Assembly (NCBI GenBank): GCA_947259185.1 | Contig: CAMYKT010000004.1 | Location: 30,132-94,131 of the forward strand | From: an uncultured Methanobacteriaceae archaeon | GTDB taxonomy: Archaea > Methanobacteriota > Methanobacteria > Methanobacteriales > Methanobacteriaceae | Direction of reading: 5' to 3' | DNA: 64,000 nt | Part shown: one piece after another, positions 11,970 to 23,456 of the stretch | Layout: the number at the start of each line of letters is the position of its first letter | Numbering within the stretch: position 1 is the stretch's first letter | Notes under the pieces: generated by a model | Database searches by the model: none | Told to the model about the DNA's origin: nothing | The model's input: only the letters and a program-made list of their open reading frames with translations | Position numbers and translations under genes: made by a program

Positions 11970-12203
11970 TTATTTGAGAGTATTTGTAAAAGAATTAGGC
12001 CCTGATAGTACCATATTGGTGGAAAAACTTTTTTAGAGGTAGTAAAAGAACATGAAGGCAAATAATTATCAATTCAGTTTATTCATTTTTTTAGAAAATT
12101 TTTGGATTAATTTTCTTATTTTCTCTAATTAATGTAAAAGAATAAAGGAATTATGCCCAATTACCATATACTCAGAATTTACAGGATATTTATTGTAAAA
12201 TCT

Positions 12204-12983
12204 TCATTGAAGTGCCTTTTTCATGATATTCTCAAATCTGGTCTTGCTAATGGGATGATAACTTAATATTTCACCATCATATATAAGACAAAATGAACCA
12301 AAAGCACAGGGCGAATTTTGAACAGCCCCTGCATCATTTAAATCAATCAACTTGGTTTTTAGTTTATATTTATTTTGGGCCAATTCTATAATGCCTTTAA
12401 CATTTTTTTCAGTATAGGGGCACTGGACTGAACGGAGGATGGTTAATCCATCAGGGTATTCTTTTAAAGATTCCTCCATATCAGCTCTGAAATGAGGATC
12501 AGGTGATTTTTCATCAAATTTTTTAACCATTAAATTAAAGTCTGGTTTGGCACTATCCACCACCTCAAAACCTTTATTCAGGAATATATCATTACCTACC
12601 ATGAAGGGGCCTTTTCTAGTGACTACTGCCACTCCCCGCATTCCCTTATCCTGGGATTCTTGAATACATTCATCCAGTAACCGGGAAACCACTCCTTGCC
12701 CTTTAAATTCTTTACGAAACCCCACAAAAATGCAATGAATGAACAGGTACCCTTCTGCTTCAACCGGACGGTGGGCATATTCTCCGGGAATGTATTCCAG
12801 CATTCCCTGATAGCCACCCTTTTTAGACATTACTATCTTGATTCTCAATCCCCGGGGGTAGTATTCTTTAAACCACTCAATTTTTTTCCTTAGTTCTTTG
12901 TGTTTTTTTAAGTCTTTGTAACCGCACACACCATAATCTGCGATATTATCTGGATTTAAGTCTATGACTTCTATAGGATCCAT
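12204..12983 (-). CDS. GNAT acetyltransferase with YoaP-like C-terminal domain
   Basis: A 259-residue two-domain protein. Residues 1 to about 155 form a GNAT N-acetyltransferase: LFIHCIFVGFRKEFKGQGVVSRLLDECI contains the acetyl-CoA loop (KGQGVV). Residues about 165-255 form the YoaP-like region (ADMEESLKEYPDGLTILRSVQCPY) with Cys in a CPYTEKN motif and SPCAFGSFCLIYDG, a thioredoxin-like segment with further cysteines. The start follows GGGGAATTAGC. Substrate unknown. It is a single gene flanked by AT-rich gaps. Confidence 0.8.
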   Translation of the reverse strand: MDPIEVIDLNPDNIADYGVCGYKDLKKHKELRKKIEWFKEYYPRGLRIKIVMSKKGGYQGMLEYIPGEYAHRPVEAEGYLFIHCIFVGFRKEFKGQGVVSRLLDECIQESQDKGMRGVAVVTRKGPFMVGNDIFLNKGFEVVDSAKPDFNLMVKKFDEKSPDPHFRADMEESLKEYPDGLTILRSVQCPYTEKNVKGIIELAQNKYKLKTKLIDLNDAGAVQNSPCAFGSFCLIYDGEILSYHPISKTRFENIMKKALQ

Positions 12984-13346
12984 GCTAATTCCCCTGAACC
13001 AGTTTAAAGGTTATCTTTTTTTTAGTTTATTTAATCCTTGGAATAAATTCTAAAATTATAACTTTGTTCTTTAATTATTCTTAATTTTTTAGCCCTATGC
13101 GTCATTTATATATTAGATTGAGTTTTTAATATATATTCAAATCCTATTATTATTTTTTTATGATGTATCTGGTATTTGAGTCCTAAAAAAGTTATGTATA
13201 AAAATTTTTCCAGATATATTATTATCATAGAATTAACAGAGTGTAATCAGTAAACAAAGGAAATAAGATTTAATTTACTGCCTGGAATTGGTATTTAAAA
13301 GATTTTTCAGAATTGCTATGATTTTTAATACAAAAAGGATAATTAA
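12984..13346. other. Divergent intergenic region, promoters only
   Basis: These 363 bases lie between two divergent genes. I see AT-rich sequence with several TATA-like tracts (for example TTTAATATATATTC near 13125) and no open frame, RNA gene or clear inverted repeat. Confidence 0.4.
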
Positions 13347-14018
13347 ATGACCCCACTCTATTTGTATAGGATAAAAAAAGATCACATACGAGAGAATTTA
13401 AATAAATACACCAGAAATGCATTTAAATCACTCCCTAAAATAGAAAATCCCCATATTTTAGATATTGGGTGTGGTACGGGAGTTCCAACCATAGAATTGG
13501 CTCAAATATCAGGGGGAAATGTCACTGGGTTGGATAATGATGCTGCCTCCCTGGATCTTCTTCAGAATAAAATAGAATTTCTGGGATTAACTAAGCAGAT
13601 TAAGATTATTAATGATTCTATTTTCAACATGGATTTTCCCGAAGAAAGCTTTGATATTATCTGGGCTGAAGGTTCTGTATTTGTAATGGGCTTTGAAAAT
13701 AGTATTAAAGAATGGCATCACTTTTTAAAATCAAAAGGGTTTTTAGTAATCCATGATGAAGATAAAAAGAAAAATAAAAAGTTAGAATCCATTAAAAAAT
13801 ATAGTTTTAAAATTATTGCTCAATTCGATTTATCAAACAGAGTATGGTGGAAAGAATATTTTATTCCCTTAGAAAAATTGGTTAAAGAATTCAGAGATAA
13901 ATATACAGAAGATTTAGAACTCATTCAGGAACTGAATCAAGACCAGAATGAAATTGATAAGTGCCGTTTAGATCCCCAAAGGGCCTGTTCTTTTGTGGTA
14001 ATTTTGCAGAAGGTGTGA
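13347..14018 (+). CDS. Class I SAM-dependent methyltransferase
   Basis: A 223-residue methyltransferase. Motif I is ILDIGCGTGVPTIELA (about residues 36-51), followed by GLDNDAASLDLL, the FPEESFDIIWAEGSVFVMGF acceptor strand and FLKSKGFLVIHDED. The C-terminal part (FDLSNRVWWKEYFIPLEKL) is typical of the type 11/25 subgroup. Start ATG with AAAGGA upstream. The next gene lies 112 bases downstream on the same strand and could share its transcript. Acceptor unknown. Confidence 0.85.
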   Translation: MTPLYLYRIKKDHIRENLNKYTRNAFKSLPKIENPHILDIGCGTGVPTIELAQISGGNVTGLDNDAASLDLLQNKIEFLGLTKQIKIINDSIFNMDFPEESFDIIWAEGSVFVMGFENSIKEWHHFLKSKGFLVIHDEDKKKNKKLESIKKYSFKIIAQFDLSNRVWWKEYFIPLEKLVKEFRDKYTEDLELIQELNQDQNEIDKCRLDPQRACSFVVILQKV

Positions 14019-14130
14019 TTAAGGCTTAAAACCTTTAGATTTTATTCTTGAGTCCTATAAAAAGTCCTTCTAACTTCATAGACTTTTGAAAGAGGAGATT
14101 AAAACTCATGAAAGAATAAAAGGTGTTAAT

Positions 14131-16239
14131 ATGAGTGTAAAGGATAAACCGGGCATATTAAGCTTTATTAAATATGCTATCAGTAATTTCAATACATTTC
14201 GTGCGGTTAAAAAACGGGACTCTGCGAGAACTGAACTATGTTTGGCCAATATGGAACTTGGTAAATTGAATTATCATGAACCATTTTATATGAAACGTAT
14301 TGAAGAATTTAATCAGGCAATGATTGATTTTTATAAAGGTAAATGGTGTGCTACCCTTGCTTCAAAAACTAAATCAAAAAATGACTGGAAAAAATGCTTT
14401 GAAGGATTTAAAAAAGCAGAAAAGATGGGAAACCAATTATACCAATATCTTCGCTCTTCCAGTGCTGAATCAATTCCTTTTACCCCTTCAAGAATAAGTA
14501 CCGGAAATAGTGAGATAAAATTTGCCGATGAAGTTCCCCTAGTCCCTGCAATAACACCAATCATCGTTCTTAAAGGTTCTGATTACGAGATGGGACACCA
14601 ATATGCACAACAAATAGTGGATATTTATGGAAAATGGATTCTAAGTCGAAAAACAGGAAATGATTTTTCAGAATCAGAACTGGAAATTTTAAAGAAATGG
14701 GAAAATCAACACCAGAAATATACCCCATGGCTATTGGATTTCTGCCGTGGATGGATGGGAGGTGCAAAAGAGCTTGGAATTAAAATGTCCTATGAAGATG
14801 TGTTGGATCTCTGGATAGGGCACCATAAACCTGCTGAAGAATTTTTAGATACGGGAGGATTGCCTGAAATTCCACAATTGGCCTGTTCCGGTGTGGCGGG
14901 GTGGGGAAAGGCAACCAAAGATGGTAAACTGGTAACTGGTTCCACTGGAGACCATGATATGGGTTACCAGGTAACAATTGTAGGTTACCCGGATAAAGGC
15001 AATAATTTTATTTACAGCCCCTTTGGTGCAACTGGAGATATTGCAGGGGCTGGAAATATCTATTTCTTTGGACATCCTGCCATGAATGATAAAGGCCTGG
15101 TTTATGTTCACCATGGAGGGGGTCCTAAATTTTTAGAACCAAGAAAATACTGGGGTTATGGTATAAGGAGAGCTGCTTCAGTCATACATATCCTTAGGTT
15201 CTGTGATAATGCTCGAGAAGCTGAAGAAATCGAAAAATCCTGGCCAATTGGAGATATTGGTATGGGTGATCAAAATACTGTGGGTGGATTCTATGCTGAT
15301 GAGGAATATGCCTATATTATCGAAGGACGAAAAGAACCTGAAGCCATTAGGAATGCTGGTATTTTAGGTGAGGAAGATTTTATCTATGCCAACAATAGTG
15401 CCGCCCATCCCCTTGCTATTGAATCAGAGTGGATGAGTCCAGATAAAGATAAATGGATGTGGGATGAGCATGGTGGCTGGAGACCAAAAAATCCGACCGG
15501 TATGACTAAATCATTGAAATTGTTTTTCTATTATTTCAGCGGCCGTTTAAGTACCAGTGACCTGCTTAGAAAAGGCATGATGTTCGCCTATACCAACAGT
15601 TGTGATAGAAATAAATATCTCTTCAATATGATGAACAAGGGATTTGGTGAAATCGATATAGAATACATGAAAATGGTTTATCGAAATGGAGGAACAATAC
15701 CCCCTGGCCCCTGGAAAAAAATAAGCAAAGAATATGAAAAATCAGGAAAATGGGGTAAAATATCAACGGGACATGCTTCCAATGCAATGACTGTTGTGAC
15801 CAAGCCATCAGAAGGCCTTTACTACATGTGTGCCGGTCCAGCTAAAAGGGGCCTGGCACCTATGATGCCCAATTCAAATATTTCAATTTATGGAGAAACC
15901 AATGCTTTCTGGCAGTTAAAATTAAAAGAAACTCCAGAAGAGATGATGCAATATGTTAAAGAATTGGCTCAATTGTTTATCAATAATGCAAATAAAGAAT
16001 GGTCTAAATTAGATGAAAATGATCCTGCATGTAAGCCTCTGGGTGAATTGATTAAAGAGGCTGAAAATGATTTCGATAAAGGGGAAAAGATAAATAAATT
16101 TGCAGAAATTGCACCCATATCTGGTCTTTCAAAATCAGTGCGAGCTTACAGTCGGGCACAAGTTAGAGCCCAGCAAGTTATAAATGCTTTAAATTCTCCA
16201 CCAGAGAATTTAGAAGATTTGGGGATCTCAAAAATTTAG
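14131..16239 (+). CDS. Large C45-type Ntn-hydrolase / acyltransferase-like protein
   Basis: A 702-residue protein with a C45 (acyl-CoA:6-aminopenicillanic acid acyltransferase-like) Ntn-hydrolase domain. In this fold the protein cuts itself before a Cys that becomes the N-terminal nucleophile: here LACSGVAGWGKATKDGKLVTG, Cys252, is followed by the expected SGxxxxxKxTxDG pattern and GDHDMGY. About 140 helical residues come first, longer than the penicillin acyltransferase itself. No signal peptide. Start 14131 is chosen because GGTG lies five bases upstream; a TTG at 14086 would add 15 residues. Substrate unknown; amide or peptide hydrolysis or acyl transfer is inferred from the family. Confidence 0.75.
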   Translation: MSVKDKPGILSFIKYAISNFNTFRAVKKRDSARTELCLANMELGKLNYHEPFYMKRIEEFNQAMIDFYKGKWCATLASKTKSKNDWKKCFEGFKKAEKMGNQLYQYLRSSSAESIPFTPSRISTGNSEIKFADEVPLVPAITPIIVLKGSDYEMGHQYAQQIVDIYGKWILSRKTGNDFSESELEILKKWENQHQKYTPWLLDFCRGWMGGAKELGIKMSYEDVLDLWIGHHKPAEEFLDTGGLPEIPQLACSGVAGWGKATKDGKLVTGSTGDHDMGYQVTIVGYPDKGNNFIYSPFGATGDIAGAGNIYFFGHPAMNDKGLVYVHHGGGPKFLEPRKYWGYGIRRAASVIHILRFCDNAREAEEIEKSWPIGDIGMGDQNTVGGFYADEEYAYIIEGRKEPEAIRNAGILGEEDFIYANNSAAHPLAIESEWMSPDKDKWMWDEHGGWRPKNPTGMTKSLKLFFYYFSGRLSTSDLLRKGMMFAYTNSCDRNKYLFNMMNKGFGEIDIEYMKMVYRNGGTIPPGPWKKISKEYEKSGKWGKISTGHASNAMTVVTKPSEGLYYMCAGPAKRGLAPMMPNSNISIYGETNAFWQLKLKETPEEMMQYVKELAQLFINNANKEWSKLDENDPACKPLGELIKEAENDFDKGEKINKFAEIAPISGLSKSVRAYSRAQVRAQQVINALNSPPENLEDLGISKI

Positions 16240-16277
16240 AACTAATTACTTAGAATGAAAATTAAATTAAAAATAAA

Positions 16278-16298
16278 AATCACCTTTTTAAGGTGATT
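16278..16298 (-). terminator. Hairpin terminator after tRNA-Ser(UGA)
   Basis: A perfect 9-bp stem, AATCACCTT/AAGGTGATT, with a 3-nt loop starts four bases past the tRNA 3' end and is followed on the minus strand by TTTTTATTTTTAA. It would stop minus-strand transcription and could also act on the plus-strand C45 gene ending at 16239. Confidence 0.75.
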
Positions 16299-16299
16299 A

Positions 16300-16386
<87 letters not shown>

Positions 16387-16396
16387 AGTGAATAAT

Positions 16397-16442
16397 ATAA
16401 TAAAAAATAGAGTTTAGCTATATTGCAAATTGCAATTTAGCT
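16397..16442 (-). terminator. Hairpin with T-run at the end of rps10
   Basis: An inverted repeat (16415-16442) overlaps the rps10 stop codon: outer arms TAGCTA/TAGCT, inner arms ATTGCA/TGCAAT and loop AAT. On the minus strand it is followed by TATTTTTTATTATATTATT. It probably ends the RNA polymerase-ribosomal protein operon before tRNA-Ser(UGA). Confidence 0.7.
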
Positions 16443-16745
16443 CTTTAATTCAATCTCAATACTTACGTTATCCGGTACATTAACCTTCATAACCTGTCTC
16501 ATGGCCCGCTCATCCGCTTCGATTCCCACTAATCTTTTGTGGATTCGGAGTTCCCATTTTTCCCAGGTAGCCTTACCTTCACCATCAGGTGATTTTCGGG
16601 TAGGTACTACCAGTTTTTTGGTGGGTAGAGGGATAGGTCCAGATAAATCGACCCCAGTTCGCTCAGCTATTTTTTTCAGCTGGTCACAAACATAGGCCAA
16701 TTTTTCAGGGTCGGTCCCGGTAAGTTTAATTCTAGCATTATGCAT
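16437..16745 (-). CDS. rps10: 30S ribosomal protein S10 (uS10)
   Basis: A 102-residue small-subunit protein with the archaeal S10 pattern: [20 protein letters not shown], then [22 protein letters not shown] and [19 protein letters not shown]. It binds 16S rRNA in the head of the 30S subunit. GGAGG lies six bases before the ATG. It is the last gene of the long minus-strand operon, 48 bases behind tuf, the usual tuf-rps10 order of archaea. Confidence 0.97.
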   Translation of the reverse strand: MHNARIKLTGTDPEKLAYVCDQLKKIAERTGVDLSGPIPLPTKKLVVPTRKSPDGEGKATWEKWELRIHKRLVGIEADERAMRQVMKVNVPDNVSIEIELKS

Positions 16746-16793
16746 TTTAATCCTCCATAAAAATAAAAAAAGAAGGTAGGAAAGTAATCAAAC

Positions 16794-18035
16794 CTATTTA
16801 GCTGGTACCAGATCAATACACATTCCTGCAGCCACGGTTTGACCCATGTCCCGGATAGCGAATCTACCCATATGAGGAATGTCTTTGATTTTTTCGATAA
16901 CCATAGGTTTGGTTGGTTTAACTTTCACTATTGCAGCGTTACCGGTCTTGAGGAAGTCAGGATTTTCTTCTTCTACTTGACCAGTAGCCGGGTTCATCTT
17001 GTTTACTAATTCTAAGAAAGTACATGCTACCTGAGCAGTGTGACAGTGGAATACCGGAGTGTACCCTATGGTGATAACACCAGGGTGTTGTAGAACCACG
17101 ATTTGGGCCGTGAATTCCTTAGCTACACTTGGTGGAGAATCAGGATGTCCTGCAACATCTCCTCTTCTAACATCGTTTTTGCCTACACCTCTTACATTAA
17201 ATCCAACATTGTCACCAGGCTCAGCAGAATCGAGCATTTCGTGGTGCATTTCAATAGATTTAACTTCTCCAGTTACACCGGCAGGTTCAAAGATAACATT
17301 ATCTGCTTTTTTCATTATACCAGTTTCAATTCTTCCTACTGGAACAGTTCCCACACCAGTGATGGAGTATACATCCTGGATAGGTACTCTTAGAGGGAGT
17401 TTGGTTGGTTTTTCAGGAGCAGTGAATTCATCCAGAGCTTTTACTAAGGCAGGTCCTTTGTACCACGGGGTGTTGTCACTGTTGGTGGATATGTTGTCTC
17501 CTTCAAAGGCAGATAGTGGGATGAAGTGTACGTCGTTTGGTTTGTAACCTACGGTCTTAATCAGGTCACCCACTTCTTTTTTAAGGTCGTTGTATTTGCC
17601 TTCGTCGTAGTTTACCAGATCCATTTTGTTTATACCAATAATAATCTGGTTGATACCCAGGGTTCTGGACAGGAATATGTGTTCTTTAGTTTGTGGCATT
17701 ACACCATCGTCAATAGCTACTACCAGTACGGCAGCATCAGCCTGTGATGCACCAGTAATCATGTTTTTAACAAAATCACGGTGACCAGGACAGTCCACAA
17801 TAGTGAATTCATATTTAGGTGAATCAAATTTAGCGTGGGCCAGGTCAATGGTTACCCCTCTTTCCCTTTCTTCACCCAATTTATCCATTACAAATCGGAA
17901 CTTGTTTTCTCCATCAGCCAGTTGCTGTTCAGCAATGGCTCCAGCCTGGAGCAATAAGTGACCTACAAGAGTAGATTTACCATGGTCTACGTGTCCGATA
18001 AAAGCCAAGTTCATATGTTCTTTTTCTTTAGCCAT
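16794..18035 (-). CDS. tuf: Elongation factor 1-alpha
   Basis: A 413-residue translational GTPase that delivers aminoacyl-tRNA to the ribosome. G motifs are visible: GHVDHGKST (G1), RGVTI (G2), DCPGHRDF (G3), NKMD (G4) and a serine-alanine G5. Domains 2 and 3 follow ([25 protein letters not shown]). Start set at 18035 (MAKEKEHMN): the GGAGG ribosome site overlaps an upstream ATG at 18050, which is therefore not used. Length matches archaeal EF-1alpha. Confidence 0.98.
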   Translation of the reverse strand: MAKEKEHMNLAFIGHVDHGKSTLVGHLLLQAGAIAEQQLADGENKFRFVMDKLGEERERGVTIDLAHAKFDSPKYEFTIVDCPGHRDFVKNMITGASQADAAVLVVAIDDGVMPQTKEHIFLSRTLGINQIIIGINKMDLVNYDEGKYNDLKKEVGDLIKTVGYKPNDVHFIPLSAFEGDNISTNSDNTPWYKGPALVKALDEFTAPEKPTKLPLRVPIQDVYSITGVGTVPVGRIETGIMKKADNVIFEPAGVTGEVKSIEMHHEMLDSAEPGDNVGFNVRGVGKNDVRRGDVAGHPDSPPSVAKEFTAQIVVLQHPGVITIGYTPVFHCHTAQVACTFLELVNKMNPATGQVEEENPDFLKTGNAAIVKVKPTKPMVIEKIKDIPHMGRFAIRDMGQTVAAGMCIDLVPAK

Positions 18036-18202
18036 TATAAATACCTCCATTTATATGCGTCAGCAAATTTGATTAGCATTTGAGCTTAGGTTTAGATTAG
18101 ACTTCACCCTTTAAATACATAATTGCTGGTGGTTGCCACTAGGGCATTCTTCCTCCAGCTTTTTTGATTTTAAAAATCCTATTTCATATTTAAAGGCAAA
18201 CC

Positions 18203-20395
<2,193 letters not shown>

Positions 20396-20447
20396 CACAA
20401 TCACCTGGTAAAGAAGATTAATTTATTCATTATTTTTTTTATTATAA

Positions 20448-21008
20448 TTAGTGGGCAGATCTAGCTATTCTCTCTTTTTCTTCTTTTTTCTGAATAGCAA
20501 AGCTTCTGGTATCATATTCTGCTGCTAACAACAGTTCATCTGCCAGAGCTTCTTCTAAAGATCTCTTACTTTTAAAAGCAGATTGCATGGCACCACGGGT
20601 AATGAATGCAAGAGATAAATCCACTCTTCTTTGAGGGGCAATATCCACTGCTACCTGGTAACCAATTCCACCATACTTAATTCTGGTTGTTTCTTCCCGG
20701 GGGGAAGTATTTTCCACTGCCTTTACCAGTACCTGTACTGGATTTTGTTTAGAACGTTTATTAATTATTTCTAAAGAATCCTGGACTATTGTATATGCTT
20801 TATTTTTTTTCCCGGAGTTCCTTTGCGTTCTCATAATCTTATTCATTAATCGTTCAACTATAGAAACCTTTGACTTGGCAAACTGTCTTTTAACATGTCT
20901 ACCCATGGTGTGAGGAACCAGTATTTCGTCCAGACATAAATAATTAACCAGACCCAAATCCTCTACTTTCACCTCGTCCAGATCCCATTTATCAAATATT
21001 TGACTCAT
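20448..21008 (-). CDS. rps7: 30S ribosomal protein S7 (uS7)
   Basis: A 186-residue archaeal S7, an assembly starter of the 30S head. Recognised by SKVSIVERLMNKIMRTQRNSGKK, NPVQVLVKAVENTSPREETTRIKYGGI and VDIAPQRRVDLSLAFI. GAGGT precedes the ATG. It starts four bases after the rps12 stop, and so is tightly coupled to it. Confidence 0.97.
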   Translation of the reverse strand: MSQIFDKWDLDEVKVEDLGLVNYLCLDEILVPHTMGRHVKRQFAKSKVSIVERLMNKIMRTQRNSGKKNKAYTIVQDSLEIINKRSKQNPVQVLVKAVENTSPREETTRIKYGGIGYQVAVDIAPQRRVDLSLAFITRGAMQSAFKSKRSLEEALADELLLAAEYDTRSFAIQKKEEKERIARSAH

Positions 21009-21012
21009 GAAA

Positions 21013-21438
21013 TTACCTCACTGGTTTTTCAATTTTACCTTTAACCATCTGTTCCAATGAAACATTGTTAACTTTTGTTACCTTCCACCTTACTCCAGGA
21101 ATGTCTCCCATGGATCTGCCAGAAGGTCCGCCAATACCTGCAATGAGCACTTCATCGTGTTCATCAATGAAACCAATAGCTCCATCACCAGGGGCAAAAG
21201 CAGTTAATTGTTTACCATTTTTGATAAGTTGTACTCTTACACATTTTCTTATGGCGGAGTTAGGCTGTTTAGCCTCAATACCCACTTTTTCTATAACAAT
21301 ACCTCTGGCTTGAGGTGCGCCCTCCAAAGGATCAGCTTTTATATCCAATCGTAAAGCTTTTCGTTTATACTCAGTATCCTTCCATTTAAAATTTTGTCTA
21401 TTTTTTTTAAGCTTTTTAGCTGCAAAAAGTCCTGGCAA
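21013..21438 (-). CDS. rps12: 30S ribosomal protein S12 (uS12)
   Basis: A 141-residue decoding-centre protein. The archaeal pattern is [15 protein letters not shown] at the start, [35 protein letters not shown] and [10 protein letters not shown]. The TTG start at 21438 follows GGAGGAATCTTAT and gives the usual archaeal length; an upstream ATG at 21489 in the same frame would add 17 residues foreign to the family. Confidence 0.96.
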   Translation of the reverse strand: MPGLFAAKKLKKNRQNFKWKDTEYKRKALRLDIKADPLEGAPQARGIVIEKVGIEAKQPNSAIRKCVRVQLIKNGKQLTAFAPGDGAIGFIDEHDEVLIAGIGGPSGRSMGDIPGVRWKVTKVNNVSLEQMVKGKIEKPVR

Positions 21439-21508
21439 ATAAGATTCCTCCTTAATAAAATTCAAATTAATTGTTATCCTTAAATTCAATTAGTATAATC
21501 AACCATAA

Positions 21509-21940
21509 TCACTTAATAACAATGTTACTTATATTATGTTGCCTTTTGGCCACTAATCTGGCCCTTTCAATATTTTGACCGCCTTTTCCAATAGCAGTCC
21601 TTTTATTTTTAGCATCAGTTTCTACGGTAGCAACCTTTTCCCCGTTTTCCTTTTGAAGTATTCGGATACTCCTTAGTTGAGCCGGGGCCATTAAATTAGA
21701 TATGAACTCTACTGGATCTTCAGAATGTTCTATGACTTCCACACCTTTATCTACAGCTTTTTGAACTTTAGATACTGTACTTCCTCTTTTACCAATAGCC
21801 AAGCCCATATCGCCTTTTTTTACTATAAAGGTAATTTTACCATTTTCATTATCCACAATACAGTCTTTGACCATTGCTCCAGTCATACTTTCAAAAAGTG
21901 CAATGTATCCTATTTCATTGGTGGTGAATTTTATTGTCAC
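21509..21940 (-). CDS. nusA: NusA-like transcription factor (archaeal)
   Basis: A 143-residue archaeal NusA consisting of two KH RNA-binding domains only: GLAIGKRGSTVSKVQKA (first GxxG loop) and KRTAIGKGGQNIERARLVAKRQ (second). The S1 domain and N-terminal polymerase-binding domain of bacterial NusA are absent, as usual in archaea. GTG start after GGGGTAGGT. It sits between rpl30e and rps12 in the conserved order. Confidence 0.94.
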   Translation of the reverse strand: MTIKFTTNEIGYIALFESMTGAMVKDCIVDNENGKITFIVKKGDMGLAIGKRGSTVSKVQKAVDKGVEVIEHSEDPVEFISNLMAPAQLRSIRILQKENGEKVATVETDAKNKRTAIGKGGQNIERARLVAKRQHNISNIVIK

Positions 21941-21945
21941 AGAAC

Positions 21946-22242
21946 CTACCCCATTACTTCTAATATGGTGGAATCACCTGGCTCATTAATTACCAGAGTA
22001 GCCACGGTAAATGGTTTACCACATACCGAACCCAGTTCAACACTGGTTCCATCATAAGTGTAAACAGGAATATCTGAAAGTCGGGCATAATATGCGACAT
22101 CTTCTTTGATGTCTTCCGGGCTGTTTCCAGCCACGATGGCTAGCTTACCATTACCTAACTTTAATGCTTGTATTGATTTTTCTGATCCTAAAGTTACAAC
22201 GCCAGTATCTACAGCGACTCTTATTAATCTATCTATGTCCAT
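21946..22242 (-). CDS. rpl30e: Ribosomal protein L30e
   Basis: A 98-residue protein of the L7Ae/L30e/S12e RNA-binding superfamily: GVVTLGSEKSIQALKLGNGKLAIVAGN, then SDIPVYTYDGTSVELGSVCGKPFTVATL. It is part of the 50S subunit in archaea. A strong GGAGG site precedes the ATG. The stop lies five bases from the nusA start. Confidence 0.95.
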   Translation of the reverse strand: MDIDRLIRVAVDTGVVTLGSEKSIQALKLGNGKLAIVAGNSPEDIKEDVAYYARLSDIPVYTYDGTSVELGSVCGKPFTVATLVINEPGDSTILEVMG

Positions 22243-22252
22243 TTACTGCCTC

Positions 22253-23398
<1,146 letters not shown>

Positions 23399-23456
23399 CT
23401 AATCACCTTAAACCCAATTTAATTTTAGCTGCCAGGATAATAATAATTATTATCCT

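Noticed and set aside
14086..14130. Upstream TTG start for the C45 protein, and a 3-codon ATG-AAA-GAA-stop after a strong AGAGGAG
   Set aside because: The ATG at 14131 has its own GGTG at good spacing. The mini-frame could be a leader but is too short to support.
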